Shown here piece by piece: positions 25,895-36,655 of a DNA stretch of 64,000 nt (positions are counted from its first letter, which is position 1; every line of letters starts with the position of its first letter). Origin of the DNA: Ruania alba (GTDB lineage: Bacteria; Actinomycetota; Actinomycetes; Actinomycetales; Beutenbergiaceae); the NCBI RefSeq assembly GCF_900105765.1, contig NZ_FNTX01000002.1, positions 2,356,001 through 2,420,000 of the forward strand. Reading direction: 5' to 3'. The translations under genes were made by a program, and so were the position numbers. The notes under the pieces were generated by a model. The model searched no databases and had not been told where the DNA came from. It was given only the letters and a program-made list of their open reading frames with translations.

Positions 25895-28800
25895 ATGACC
25901 CCCGAACTCGACAAGTTGTTTGTCGACCCGCCCCGGACCTTCGGGCCGAATCCGCTGTGGTGGTGGTCGGGTGCGGCTGTGACGGCTGAACGACTAGCGT
26001 GGCAGATGGAGCGTTATGACGAGGGGGGGATTCATAATCTTGTGGTTATCAATCTGGCGCCGGCCGGTCCTCTGTTCAGTTCGGTCCCTGATGACCCGCC
26101 ATGGTTCAGTGAGACGTGGTGGGACCGTTTCGTCCAAACATGCGAGATCGCGTCCGACCGTGACATGAAGGTGTGGTTCTATGACCAGATCGGATTCTCG
26201 GGTGCGAATATTCAGGGCCGGATCACCGGCGAGCACCCTGAGGCTACCGGTAGCACGCTGAGGTCACGTATTGTTCGGGTTGATGGCGGGGGCGTTCTGC
26301 TTGACGGCAACGAAACACTGATCGGGGCCTATCGTCTCTCAGACGAAGGGCGCCTCGAGTGTTCCTCGGACGGTAAGGTCGAAGGGGTCGGTACCGGGAG
26401 CGAGGTTCGGATCGTCACTGTTGTACCCACCGCGTTCGACTATCTTGACCCATCGGCCGTGAGTCTGCTGTTGGATCTGGTGCACGGGGAGTACGACCGG
26501 AGAGTTCCGGAGTATCTGGGGAGTGTGATTCCTGGCAGTTTCCAGGATGAAGCGCCTGCGACGAACGCTTGGACACCGCGACTCGCGGAGGAGTTCACGG
26601 CACGCTGTGGCTATGACATCCTTGACCATCTCCCGTCGCTCTTCACAGGGACAAGCGCAGAAGCGCAGAAGATTCGCAGTGACTACTACGCTGTGAGGGG
26701 TGCACTGGCGGAGGCATCATTCTTCCGGCCGCTAGCTGAATGGCACAGTGAGAGAGGGATGATCATCGGTGCTGACCAATTCAATCCCGCTCGCGCCGGA
26801 TATCCCACTCAGTCGACGCAGCTGTACACCGACTACATGCGTACCCATCGCTGGTATGGCGCGGCTGGGAGTGACCATCAGGGCGACTCGAAGATCCATT
26901 CCTCCCTTGCTCATCTCTACGAGCATGAGCGAGTATGGATCGAGTCGTTCCACTCGAGTGGGTGGGGTGGGACATTGGAGGATACCTACGACTGGCTTCT
27001 ACCGTTTTTCCGGAGTGGCGCAAACCTCTACAACCCTCACGCCAGTTATTTTGGCACAGCGGGAGGTTGGTTTGAATGGGCGCCCCCGTCGACCGACTGG
27101 CGCCAGCCGTACTGGCAGCAGTATCCGGCTTTCTCGCGGGCGGTTGCGCGAATCGCATCGATGCTGTCATGGGGAACGTATGATGCGGATGTCACTGTGC
27201 TGTATCCCACGAGTACCGCGCAGGCGGGGCTCACCCTCGATGTCCCCGTGGACCACTTCGGTGATGGCCAGATCGGGACGGACGCCTACGAAGACGTCGA
27301 CAGCGCACAAACGGTATATCTCGACCTGGTCGGCACCAACGACTGGTTCGATACGCGTATTGGTGCTCTCGACCGAGCTCGTGTTGCCTTTGACGTCATC
27401 GACGACGACTCCCTTGTTCGCGAGGCGTTGGATGGCGCTTCTATCGTAGTAGGTGCGCAGCGCTATCGTGCGGTGATCATTCCATCGATGACCGTGCTTG
27501 AAGAGGCGACGGCGCGGCGGTTGGTTGAACTGTTGGATGCCGGGGGGCGCGTGGCCGTTGTCGGGATGGCTCCTCGTCTGGCGGCGGGCCGCTCCGGTGA
27601 TGACAATGTCGTGCAGGCGCTGTCCGATCACCCCAGTGTTGAGCGATACGGGAACGTCGTGACCGCTGCTGAGGCGTTCCAGAGCCTTGCAGGTCATGCG
27701 GTGAGCGACGTTCCGGTACTCGTTCGTCGGGACGGCATGAACGGCCTTGCCTTCGTCACGGGCGCGTTCCCGAATGCGAGTGGGGACCGTCGAACGGAGG
27801 AGACGGGTTGGCTGTGGCCGGACAACACGTTCGACTCGAACCTGTATGCGGATAACAGATGGCTACGAGTGGCGGCGCCAGTGGTGGAAGCCACCGTCTT
27901 GAACCCGGCGACGGGTGAGAGATCAACTCCGGTCATCGAACCAGACGGAGATGGCAGCATCCTCCGATTCGTCACGGGAGGCGCACCTGCGGTTCTGGTC
28001 ACCTGGACCGAGGGTGACAAATCTGCGTCGCGTCCACGGCCGGAGGTAGGGCCAGGTGGGAGCTGCACGGTCGACGGCCCGTGGACGGGAACACTCGTTC
28101 CGACGCTCGACAACACGTGGGGCGACCTCGCCCTCCCGATGGGTACTGATGTCGACGCACTGCAGATCTGGTCGTTCGACTGGCGCGAAGGTCGGTGTGT
28201 GGAATGGCGGCGGGCGAAGGCCACGTACGGCAACCGCGTGCGGAAGCAGGGGCCGATCCCGATCGCGGAGGCGCCCGATCCGCTTGACTCCTGTGCGGTT
28301 GCGCGGATCAGGGCTGGAGAGCAGAACCTCGCCGAGGATTGGGAAGTCTCGGTGTTCTCGAGTAGTCGCGGTATCGAGAAGCCTGGGCTTGGGGCGCTAG
28401 GGAACAAGGGACTTGTTCCGGAGGAGTTCATTCACGTAGGAGTGCCCAAGGCCGGTGAAACCGCAGTGGTCAGAACCCTCGTCGAGAGCGATGTGCGTGG
28501 CGAAGCGGACCTTCTCGTGTACGCGGGGCAGAGAAGACAGTCTGGTGGAACGGCACCGAGGTGGCGCGCACCGATGCCAACATCGCGACCGCCCGCGTCA
28601 CGGTCGAGGACGTGAATGTTCTCGAGTATCGATTGGGCGAGAGTCGCAACGCTCCCGGAGCCACAGCCCGCGGCGACGAGTATCTTGGCTGTGGCTTCAC
28701 TGTCACCGCGCCCGACACGTTCGAAAGCCGTCCTGCCTTCATGCGCCTCCCCGAGGGTCTTGTTCCGGACGGTGCGGTGAGGTTTGAGTCGTCCGTGACG

Positions 28801-29850
28801 ATGCCAGCGGATGCCGAATGGTCGCAGCTCGTCGTCGGCGCCGCCGTCGGCGTCACGGTCCTCATCGATGACGTGGTTGTCGCGCGACAGGCGAAGGTTG
28901 AGTACTACGAGTCCGAGTGGGGCGCCAACCCGGCGTATTTCTCACACGACATCGCTGACCTGCTGACGGCCGGATCGCATACGGTCACGATCGTCGCGCA
29001 AAGCGTGAAGGCGAACGATGTTCTCTTCGTCGACCTTGTCACAACGGTCGGGGAGCGCACTGTCACTCTCGTGAGCGAACCCGGATGGACCGTGACGACC
29101 GGCGGCGTCCAAGGTCAGACGATCGAGCACCTCGGCCACTGGGACGACCCGGCGTCGACTCGTGCTGCGCTACGAGCGCACCCGCTTCCTGACGCCGAAT
29201 GGCTCAGGGGAGTGCCTCTCGTTGGTCGGACCGTACCCGGCTTCCGGACGTCCGACTCGGTCGAGCGCCGTGCGCAGTATTACCGCTTCACCGTGCCGGC
29301 CGGTACGCGCGAACTCGAGATCCCGATGATCGTCGACGCTCGCGTGAGAGTTGACGGTCGCGAAGTCGGGTGCGAGGAGGGGCGCGCCGTCCTCGACGCA
29401 CCGCTCAAGACACCGAGCAGGGTGGAGATCGAGACGGACGAAACGGCCTTCCACCGCGGTGGTTCGGCCTTCACAGGTCCAATCCGTGCGACGGTCGACG
29501 AAGCTCCCATTCAGCTCGGCGACTGGCGGGCAATTGGCCTCGCGTCATGGTCCGGGGGGGTGCAATACAGCACCGACATCGAGGTTCGCGCCGATGCGAC
29601 GGCTGCCGTGCTCGATCTTGGTGGCGCAAGGGGAAGCATGCGCATCGAGATCGATGGCGACGTGGTTGCTGATCTGTTCTGCGCGCCCTACCGCGTGGAT
29701 ATCGGTGATCGGCGAGGACTCTTGCACGTGACCGTCACAGTCAACAACACGTTGGGTCCGTTCCTCCATGAGTCGACGCCGACGTCGTGGGTGTTCCCTT
29801 CCCAGATGGCTTCCGGACTCTACGGTCCGGTGACTTTGCACATGCAATGA
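25895..29850 (+). pseudogene. GH106-like (alpha-L-rhamnosidase-type) glycosyl hydrolase, frameshifted as given
   Basis: Very large hydrolase (1318 residues after repair), similar to putative alpha-L-rhamnosidases of family GH106. The N-terminal PPRTFGPNPLWWWSG and WQMERYDEGGIHNLVV, then KVWFYDQIGFSGANIQGRI and ERVWIESFHSSGWGGT, belong to the catalytic barrel; the C-terminal part is beta-sandwich-like. No signal peptide is seen, so it should act on imported oligosaccharides. The first frame ends near 28615 after unrelated residues. The second frame (to 29850) continues with KTVWWNGTEVARTD. One extra G in the tract at 28525-28528 joins them as VYAGAEKTVWWNG. The start is the ATG at 25895 behind GAGGAAG. 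It closes the LacI-controlled operon, unless it has its own promoter. Confidence 0.82.
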
Positions 29851-30185
29851 CCCCGTCATACCGGGGCAGAACTCCATCGTGAGGCACCCGGATCCCTTGA
29901 CCCATCCTCGGAGCAAGGGTTCCCGACCTTGCGAAGGCTCAATCCGAAGCGATAGGTCGAATGTCTCAGGCTTGGGCAACGCAACTCACGACATCTGATC
30001 AGGTATCTGTCCGGTTCTCGGTCTTCGCCTCACTGGTATCGGGGCGATCCTCGGCCGACCCGCCTTGATATTGTCGGGCTACAAGCACAGAGGACAGATG
30101 ACACCTCGGCTCACCCGACCCAAGAGCAGAACGGGTGACCCGATGGGGTTCACCCGTTCGCGGAGTCGTGAACTGTCACAAAGGG
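29851..30185. other. Intergenic region between the hydrolase gene and tRNA-Arg
   Basis: A 5-bp GC hairpin (CCCCG/CGGGG, 29851-29866) directly after the stop codon may act as a weak terminator. No gene, repeat of the tRNA 3' end or integrase was recognised in the rest. Confidence 0.4.
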
Positions 30186-30258
30186 TGCCCCCGGCGGGAT
30201 TCGAACCCACGACCTTCTGCTCCGGAGGCAGACGCTCTATCCACTGAGCTACAGGGGC
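30186..30258 (-). tRNA. tRNA-Arg (anticodon CCG)
   Basis: Reads codon CGG. The minus strand folds as a full cloverleaf of 73 bases. The acceptor stem is GCCCCTG paired with CGGGGGC with one wobble, discriminator A. The D arm contains AGCTCAGTGGATAGAGC, the anticodon stem TCTGC/GCAGA surrounds the loop CTCCGGA, and the T arm carries GGTTCGAATCC. CCA is not encoded. Confidence 0.96.
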
Positions 30259-30427
30259 TTTCGCCGCGCTGGAGCCTATCAGGATGGAGCGGTCGGACTG
30301 AAATCGACCGACGTCAGGCTTGTCCCCGTGCGCGCCCGCGCTCGATCTCACCTGACCGGAGTCGCCGTCACGGTCCTACGATGGCTTCCGGGCGCATCGC
30401 GTCCTGATCCACCTGAGAGGAGACGCG

Positions 30428-31060
30428 ATGACACAGGCACCCGGGACCAACGACCCGACCCCGCCACCCGGACCGGAACCAGGAGCGCCGTCGGGAAGGC
30501 GTGGAGCGCTCGCGGTGGTCGGTGCCGTCGTGGGCGGACTGGCACTGCTCGCCGCACTGATCGTCGGCGCGGTGGTGCTGGTCGACTCCCGGGACGAGCC
30601 GATCGAGACCGATCCCACGCCCACGGCTAGCGACACTGCCCCGGAGCCTGCCGGTGAGTTGCACGAGATGCTGCTCGAGGACGCCGATGTGGTCACCGAC
30701 GCCGACGGAGAGACGTGGCTTCTGGACGAAGCGGGCTGGGTCGAGTCGCCGGATACCAGCGCAGAGGCGGTCGAGGCCTACACCGGAACGTTCGCCGCTG
30801 ACTCCGGGGCGGTCACCCTCACGGCGCTCTCCTTCGCCGACGAGGAGGCTGCCACGGCGTACCTGGACCAGGTACGTGAGGATTCCGGGGAGCCGGACTA
30901 CGAGGGTGCAGTCTGGGAAGACGGCAGCGGCACCCGCTTCGACTACGAGTCGGGGGAGGAGAGCACCGTGTACTGGCGCGACGACGCCTCGATGCTGGTC
31001 TTCTCGGTTGCCGGGCCCACCGGGGCTGCTGAGTCCTTCTACGCGGGATTGCCGTTCTGA
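30428..31060 (+). CDS. Conserved-type membrane-anchored hypothetical protein
   Basis: Not recognised. The 210 residues start with a Pro-rich cytoplasmic tail (TPPPGPEPGAPSG). One strong membrane span follows at about residues 27-52 (LAVVGAVVGGLALLAALIVGAVVLV), then a very acidic extracellular domain rich in Asp, Glu and Tyr. The domain has an alternating beta/alpha pattern (ALSFADEEAATAYLDQV, TVYWRDDASMLVFSVAG). It follows GAGAGGAGA at a good spacing. It precedes the DALR-domain gene in the same direction. Confidence 0.7.
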   Translation: MTQAPGTNDPTPPPGPEPGAPSGRRGALAVVGAVVGGLALLAALIVGAVVLVDSRDEPIETDPTPTASDTAPEPAGELHEMLLEDADVVTDADGETWLLDEAGWVESPDTSAEAVEAYTGTFAADSGAVTLTALSFADEEAATAYLDQVREDSGEPDYEGAVWEDGSGTRFDYESGEESTVYWRDDASMLVFSVAGPTGAAESFYAGLPF

Positions 31061-31095
31061 CGTCCGACGCTGAGCGCGCCGAGCCGCCACCGATC

Positions 31096-31836
31096 GTGTG
31101 GCCGGATGACCTTGCCGCCGCGATCGCCCGCGTGCTCGCCATTCCGGCGGGGGCGCCGGTCCCGTTGCGGGCGGGCACCCACGCCTCCGCCGACTGGCAC
31201 ACCGACGCTGCTCGGACGCTCATCCGATGGCTCGACCCCGAGGCGGCCGCAGATCCCGACACGGTCGATGCGTGGCAGAACGCTACCGCGCGCCGCCTGG
31301 CTGACGGGTTGGACTCCCACGACGACGTCGTCCGGGCGTGGGCAGACGGGGCGACGGTACGGGTCGCCCTCACCTCAACCTGCCTCCTGCGGGTCGTTCC
31401 CGCTGTGCTGTCGGAGTGGCCCGACACTCCACGGCGGACCGGCGAAAGGCGTGCAGACGCCGATGCGCTCAGCGACGTCCGGTTCGCGCATGCCCGCGCC
31501 CGGAACGTCTCCCGGATCGCGCGAGCCCACAGAGTCGCCCCTGCGGTCCTCCCAGGCGTGGCGACCGAGCTCGAGACACCGGACCGGCGCCTCCTGGTGG
31601 CCCTGGCCGGCTCCCGGTCCGCCCTGAGGGTCGGGACCGTGCGTGCCGTGCACGCGCACGCCCGGGCGCTCACCTCGGCCTATCACCTCTGGTACGCGAG
31701 CACGAGGACGGCTCCTCGCGCCGCCGACGAGATAACCTCGATCCATCGCACTCGACTTGCCCTTAACGATGCGGTCGCCGTGGCCCTCGCCACGGAGTTG
31801 ACCGCCGTCGGCCTCGACGCCCCGGAGCACCTGTGA
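31096..31836 (+). CDS. Freestanding DALR anticodon-binding domain protein (ArgRS C-terminal-like)
   Basis: The C-terminal half (from about residue 133: VRFAHARARNVSRIARAH ... RTRLALNDAVAVALATELTAVGLDAPEHL) resembles the helical DALR anticodon-binding domain of arginyl-tRNA synthetase. No HIGH or KMSKS catalytic motifs are present in the 246 residues. The N-terminal part is helical and unassigned. Its GTG 31096 has no good ribosome-binding site, and the frame is open upstream across the previous stop, so the true start may differ. lysA overlaps its stop (GTGA). argS commonly sits upstream of lysA in actinobacteria, which makes this a probable truncated paralogue. Confidence 0.75.
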   Translation: MWPDDLAAAIARVLAIPAGAPVPLRAGTHASADWHTDAARTLIRWLDPEAAADPDTVDAWQNATARRLADGLDSHDDVVRAWADGATVRVALTSTCLLRVVPAVLSEWPDTPRRTGERRADADALSDVRFAHARARNVSRIARAHRVAPAVLPGVATELETPDRRLLVALAGSRSALRVGTVRAVHAHARALTSAYHLWYASTRTAPRAADEITSIHRTRLALNDAVAVALATELTAVGLDAPEHL

Positions 31837-33167
31837 CACATCCCCACGCCCCCGGCCTGTGGCCGCAGTCCACCGACCTCATCGACGGCGCGCTGCACCT
31901 GGGTGGTACACCAGTGACCGCGCTGGCGGACACGTTCGGGACGCCGTCCTACGTCCTCGATGTTCCGGGCCTGCGAGCGAGGGCGGCCCACTACCGGGCC
32001 GCGTTCACCGACGCCTTCGCGCCGGCGGAGGTGCAGGTGTACTACGCGGGCAAGGCTTTCCTGTCCACCGCTGTTGCGCGCTGGGTGCACGCCGAAGGAT
32101 TGCGGATCGACACCGCGTCGGCAGGCGAGCTCACCACCGCGCTCGCGGCCGGGATCGACGGCCGGGACATCGGCCTGCACGGCAACAACAAGTCCCGCGA
32201 TGAGATCGACCTCGCGCTGGAGCACGGCGTCGGCCGGATCGTGATCGACTCACTGCCGGAGATCGAGCTGGTGGCCCAGCGTGCGGCCGCCCGCGGGGTC
32301 CGTGCACCGGTGATGGTGCGCGTCACCACCGGCGTGCACGCCGGCGGCCACGACTTCATCGCCACCGCGCACGAGGACCAGAAATTCGGCCTGTCCCTCG
32401 CCGGCGGAGCCGCGATGACGGCCCTGGAGCGCATCCTGGAACTGCCGGAGCTGGAACTGCTCGGCCTGCACTCCCACATCGGTTCCCAGATCCTCGACGC
32501 GGACGGGTTCGCTGCTGCTGCCGCGGCACTGCTCGGGCTGCGCGCCGACCTCGCTGCACGCACCGGTCACATGGTCACCGAGCTCGACCTCGGTGGCGGG
32601 TACGGCATCGCGTACACCCCGGAGGAGACTGCGGTGGACGTGGTGGCCGTGGCGTCCTCGCTCGCGCACGCATGCCGGTCCGAGTGCGAACGACTCGGCA
32701 CCCCGATGCCGGCGTTCTCTTTCGAGCCCGGCCGCGCCATCGTCGGGCCGAGCATGATCACGCTGTACAAGGTGGGCACGGTCAAGTCGGTCCAGTTGGA
32801 CGGCGGCTCGCGCCTGTATGTGTCTGTGGACGGTGGCATGAGTGACAACATCCGCCCCGCGTTGTACGGCGCCGCTTACCACGCCGAACTGGCCTCCCGG
32901 GCGTCGGACGCACCGGGTGTGGCCGCGCGCGTCGTCGGAAAGCACTGCGAGAGCGGAGACATCGTGGTGCGTGACGTCGAGCTTCCGGCCGATGTTCGCG
33001 CCGGCGATCTGCTCGCGGTCCCGGCCACCGGCGCCTACGGACGCTCGATGGCAAGCCAGTACAACCTGCTTCCGCGCCCCGGCGTGGTGGCGGTCGGCGA
33101 TGGTGCCCCGCGTGAGATCGTCCGTCGGGAGACCCTGCAGGACCTGCTCGCGCTCGATCTCGGCTGA
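31833..33167 (+). CDS. lysA: Diaminopimelate decarboxylase
   Basis: PLP enzyme making L-lysine from meso-diaminopimelate, the last step of lysine synthesis. The 444 residues have a fold-III barrel with the PLP Lys74 in VYYAGKAF, the HSHIGSQ motif, a Gly-rich phosphate site LGGGYGI, FEPGRAIV, and CESGDIVV with the catalytic Cys at the dimer interface. The GTG start overlaps the stop of the DALR gene. The homoserine/threonine genes follow, the usual order in actinobacteria. Confidence 0.97.
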   Translation: MTHPHAPGLWPQSTDLIDGALHLGGTPVTALADTFGTPSYVLDVPGLRARAAHYRAAFTDAFAPAEVQVYYAGKAFLSTAVARWVHAEGLRIDTASAGELTTALAAGIDGRDIGLHGNNKSRDEIDLALEHGVGRIVIDSLPEIELVAQRAAARGVRAPVMVRVTTGVHAGGHDFIATAHEDQKFGLSLAGGAAMTALERILELPELELLGLHSHIGSQILDADGFAAAAAALLGLRADLAARTGHMVTELDLGGGYGIAYTPEETAVDVVAVASSLAHACRSECERLGTPMPAFSFEPGRAIVGPSMITLYKVGTVKSVQLDGGSRLYVSVDGGMSDNIRPALYGAAYHAELASRASDAPGVAARVVGKHCESGDIVVRDVELPADVRAGDLLAVPATGAYGRSMASQYNLLPRPGVVAVGDGAPREIVRRETLQDLLALDLG

Positions 33168-33309
33168 ACCATCGATGGGCCGGGTGATCAGGTCCACACC
33201 GCCCGGCAGGTGAAACGCGAGCGAGAACCGGCCGCAAGCCCTCTATTGTTGAGGTGCTGCGGGCGGTGTCGGACCAGCCGCCGCTTCACCTACAGCCACG
33301 AAGGAGACC

Positions 33310-34617
33310 ATGAACGACGGCGCCCCCGCCACCCTCCGGGTGGCCGTGCTCGGTTGCGGTGTGGTCGGCACCGAGGTGGTCCGAGGACTCCTCGACAATG
33401 CCGTCGAGCTCCGTTCCCGTACCGGTACCCAGCTCGATCTCGTCGGCATCGGCGTGCGTTCGACTGCGACGCCACGAGATGCGGTCGTCCCGGTCGACCT
33501 GTTGACCGAGGACCTGACGGGCCTGGTCGAGCGGGCCGACCTGGTGATCGAGCTGATGGGCGGCATCGAGCCGGCCCGAGCTCTGATCCTGGACGCCCTG
33601 GCCGCAGGCGCGAGCGTGGTGACGGCGAACAAGGCCCTCCTGGCCCAGCACGGGCCCACGTTGTACGAGGCTGCCGACGCCTCCCGGGTGGACCTCTTCT
33701 ACGAGGCTGCCGTGGCCGGTGCGGTCCCGGTGGTGCGTGGGGTGCGCGAATCGCTCGCGGGCGACAAGATCACCCGGGTGCTCGGGATCGTCAACGGCAC
33801 CACGAACTACATCTTGGACGAGATGACGTCCAACGGGCTCGACTTCGGCACCGCTCTGGCGCAGGCCCAGGATCTCGGTTACGCGGAGGCGGACCCGACC
33901 GCTGATGTCGAGGGATTCGACGCTGCCGCCAAAGCCACCATCCTCGCGTCGCTCGCGTTCCACTCCCGGACCTCCATGGATGACGTCCCGGTGCAGGGGA
34001 TCACCTCGATCACCCCGGAGGACATCTCGGCTGCGGCGCAGACCGGACATGTGATCAAGATGCTCGCGATCGCTGAGCAGGGCGAGCACGACGGCATCCG
34101 AGGCCTGGCCGTGCGCGTGCACCCGGCCCTGGTGCCCGAGACCCACCCGCTGGCCAGCGTTCGTGGCCCGTACAACGCTGTGTTCGTGGAGGCCGAGGCC
34201 GCCGGCACGCTGATGTTCTACGGGGCTGGGGCCGGGGGAGCGGCGACCTCCAGCGCCGTTCTCGGCGACGTCGTCGCCGCCGCACGTGACCGGGTGAACG
34301 GAGGGAAGGCGCCCTCGGAGTCGGCCCATGCCGCCTTGCCCGCGATGCCGGCCCAGGCGGTGCACACGCGCTACCAGATGCGCCTGGACGTGCTCGACGT
34401 GCCCGGCGTCCTGGCCGAGATCGCTGCCGCCGTGGCTGCCCACGGTGTCTCGATCGAGACGGTCCGGCAGGGGGTGCGGGACCCGGAGGAGGGTGCCGCC
34501 CTGATGATCGTCACTCACTCCGCCAGCGAGTCCGCGCTCGCGGCGACGGTGGCCGACCTCGATACCCTCGATGTGGTCGAGCGGATCACCTCGATCCTGC
34601 GTGTGGAAGGAAACTGA
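33310..34617 (+). CDS. hom: Homoserine dehydrogenase
   Basis: Reduces aspartate semialdehyde to homoserine with NAD(P)H, the branch point to threonine and methionine. The 435 residues comprise a Rossmann domain ([12 protein letters not shown] at residues 13-24), the catalytic domain with [12 protein letters not shown] and a [16 protein letters not shown] segment, and a C-terminal ACT domain (about 355-430) for allosteric control, presumably by threonine. ATG 33310 follows GAAGGAG. The thrC ATG overlaps its stop codon. Confidence 0.97.
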   Translation: MNDGAPATLRVAVLGCGVVGTEVVRGLLDNAVELRSRTGTQLDLVGIGVRSTATPRDAVVPVDLLTEDLTGLVERADLVIELMGGIEPARALILDALAAGASVVTANKALLAQHGPTLYEAADASRVDLFYEAAVAGAVPVVRGVRESLAGDKITRVLGIVNGTTNYILDEMTSNGLDFGTALAQAQDLGYAEADPTADVEGFDAAAKATILASLAFHSRTSMDDVPVQGITSITPEDISAAAQTGHVIKMLAIAEQGEHDGIRGLAVRVHPALVPETHPLASVRGPYNAVFVEAEAAGTLMFYGAGAGGAATSSAVLGDVVAAARDRVNGGKAPSESAHAALPAMPAQAVHTRYQMRLDVLDVPGVLAEIAAAVAAHGVSIETVRQGVRDPEEGAALMIVTHSASESALAATVADLDTLDVVERITSILRVEGN

Positions 34618-35678
34618 TGGCCAAGCCGTGGCGTGGCGTGATCGCCGAGTACGCCGACCGACTTCCGATCGAGGATGGCGACCCGGTCGTCACCCTGGGT
34701 GAGGGCGGCACCCCGCTGGTGCCGGCCCCGGCCCTGTCGTCGACGACCGGTGCCCAGGTCTACCTCAAGGTGGAGGGGGCGAATCCGACCGGCTCCTTCA
34801 AGGACCGCGGCATGACGATGGCGATGAGCAAGGTGGCCGGCACGGGCACCGAGGCGGTCGTGTGTGCCTCGACCGGGAACACCTCCGCCTCGGCGGCCGC
34901 GTACGCCGTTCGCGCCGGGCTGGGATGCGCCGTCGTGCTCCCGCACGGCAAGATCGCGGCCGGCAAGCTCGCCCAGGCGATCGTGCACGGCGCCACGCTG
35001 CTGGCCGTGGACGGCAACTTCGACGACTGCCTGCGGATCGTGCGCGAGCTCGCCGACTCCTATCCGGTGGCCCTGGTGAACTCGGTGAACCCGTACCGGC
35101 TGCAGGGGCAGAAGACTGCAGCCTTCGAGGTCGTGGACGCCCTCGGCGACGCGCCGGCCATCCACGTGCTGCCGGTGGGCAACGCAGGCAACATCTCCGC
35201 CTACTGGATGGGCTACCGCGAGTACGCCGCCGATGGTCTGGCCTCCCGCACCCCACAGATGTGGGGTGTCCAGGCCGACGGCGCGGCGCCGTTGGTCAAG
35301 GGCGCGCCCGTGGAGTTCCCTGAGACGGTGGCCACCGCCATCCGGATCGGGAACCCGGCTTCCTGGACCTTGGCGACCGCCGCCCGGGACGATTCCGGTG
35401 GGCGTATCGATGCCGTGAGTGACGCCGAGATCCTCGAGGCTCAAGCGCTGATCGCCCGTGAGGTCGGGGTGTTCGTGGAACCCGCCTCGGCGGCGAGCGT
35501 GGCCGGCCTGCTGGCGCGTGCGCAGGCAGGTGAGGTGCCCGAGGGTGCCACCGTGGTGTGCACGGTGACCGGGAATGGCCTCAAGGACACCGCTACCGCC
35601 CTGGGCGGGCGGGATGTGGACCCGCAGGTGATCGGGACCGACGTGGCCGATGCGGCCCGCGCCCTCGGCCTCGCCTGA
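34617..35678 (+). CDS. thrC: Threonine synthase
   Basis: PLP fold-II lyase converting O-phosphohomoserine to threonine. The 353 residues include the PLP-binding Lys62 in [11 protein letters not shown], the SGN-type loop [13 protein letters not shown] and the phosphate-binding PVGNAGNI. The length matches the short actinobacterial type. It is coupled to hom through a TGATG overlap and is followed by thrB one base after its stop. Confidence 0.97.
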   Translation: MAKPWRGVIAEYADRLPIEDGDPVVTLGEGGTPLVPAPALSSTTGAQVYLKVEGANPTGSFKDRGMTMAMSKVAGTGTEAVVCASTGNTSASAAAYAVRAGLGCAVVLPHGKIAAGKLAQAIVHGATLLAVDGNFDDCLRIVRELADSYPVALVNSVNPYRLQGQKTAAFEVVDALGDAPAIHVLPVGNAGNISAYWMGYREYAADGLASRTPQMWGVQADGAAPLVKGAPVEFPETVATAIRIGNPASWTLATAARDDSGGRIDAVSDAEILEAQALIAREVGVFVEPASAASVAGLLARAQAGEVPEGATVVCTVTGNGLKDTATALGGRDVDPQVIGTDVADAARALGLA

Positions 35679-35679
35679 C

Positions 35680-36582
35680 ATGAGGCTCGTTCGCGACGAG
35701 GTGCGGGTACGGGTGCCCGCCACCAGTGCCAACCTCGGCCCCGGGTTCGATGCCTTCGGGCTCGCCCACACCGTGCATGACCAGGTGCGAGTACGTGCCA
35801 CGACCGGCGCTACCGAGGTGCGGGTGATCGGGGAGGGCGCCGGAGAGGTCTCCGACGGTGACGACCACCTCGTGGTGCGCGCGTTGCGTGCTGGGCTCGA
35901 GCACGTCGGCGCACCGCAGGCCGGATTCTCTCTTGACTGTGAGAATGCGATCCCGCACGGCCGAGGACTGGGCTCCAGTGCGGGAGCCGTTGTGGCCGGT
36001 CTCGTCGCGGCACGTGGCCTGATCAGCGAACCGGAGGCGTTGGACGACCAGGTGCTGCTCGAGCTGGCGACCGAGTTCGAAGGGCACCCCGACAATGCGG
36101 CGCCGGCACTGCTCGGAGGAGCCACCGTCGCGTGGATGCAGGGGCGAGCTGCCCGCGCCGCGCGGATCGAGGTCAACCCGCAGATCGCACTCACCGTGCT
36201 GATCCCGACCGAGCGGTTGCCCACGAAGCGCGCCCGCGCGGCATTGCCAGCCACCATCTCGCACGCCGATGCTGCGTTCAATGCGGGGCGTGCGGGGCTG
36301 CTCACCCTGGCACTGAGCACCCGACCGGATCTGCTGATGGCGGCCACCGAGGACCGCCTGCACCAGACGCAGCGGGCCGACGCGATGATGGCGACCATCG
36401 CCCTGGTAGGGCGGTTGCGAGAGGCAGGCCATCCGGCGGTCGTCTCCGGGGCAGGCCCGACCGTGCTGGTCTTCAGCGAGCTGGAGCACCGGGACCTGGA
36501 GGCCGTCGGGCTCGCCGGGGCAGGGGAGACCTGGACGGTGCGGCGGCCGACCATCGATACCGCCGGGGCACAGCTCCTCTGA
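35680..36582 (+). CDS. thrB: Homoserine kinase
   Basis: GHMP-family kinase producing O-phosphohomoserine. The 300-residue protein has the family motif 1 PATSANLGPGFDAFG, the ATP-binding motif IPHGRGLGSSAGAVVAG, and motif 3 AVVSGAGPTVLVF near the C-terminus. The ATG at 35680 directly follows the thrC stop, so the three genes hom-thrC-thrB form one operon. Confidence 0.97.
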   Translation: MRLVRDEVRVRVPATSANLGPGFDAFGLAHTVHDQVRVRATTGATEVRVIGEGAGEVSDGDDHLVVRALRAGLEHVGAPQAGFSLDCENAIPHGRGLGSSAGAVVAGLVAARGLISEPEALDDQVLLELATEFEGHPDNAAPALLGGATVAWMQGRAARAARIEVNPQIALTVLIPTERLPTKRARAALPATISHADAAFNAGRAGLLTLALSTRPDLLMAATEDRLHQTQRADAMMATIALVGRLREAGHPAVVSGAGPTVLVFSELEHRDLEAVGLAGAGETWTVRRPTIDTAGAQLL

Positions 36583-36649
36583 CCCTGCCCGAGCCGTGAA
36601 CGCAGACCGGTCGGCGTGTGATGCCCTGCCCCTGGTGCCGGACCGGTGC

Positions 36650-36655
36650 TAGGCT
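36650..36655 (+). promoter_or_regulatory. -10 element of the rho promoter
   Basis: TAGGCT about 160 bases upstream of the rho start leaves a long 5' leader. Rho is autogenously regulated in other bacteria through its leader, so the length may be meaningful; no specific structure was identified. The -35 region is unclear. Confidence 0.4.

Noticed and set aside
26025-29558. Long G runs (seven Gs at about 26026 and 29552) as further frameshift sites
   Set aside because: The reading frame continues correctly through both, with sensible protein sequence (EGGIHNL; SGGVQYS).
19628-30258. Genomic island inserted at tRNA-Arg
   Set aside because: The sugar locus abuts a tRNA, but no integrase was found and no copy of the tRNA 3' end was seen at the far boundary.
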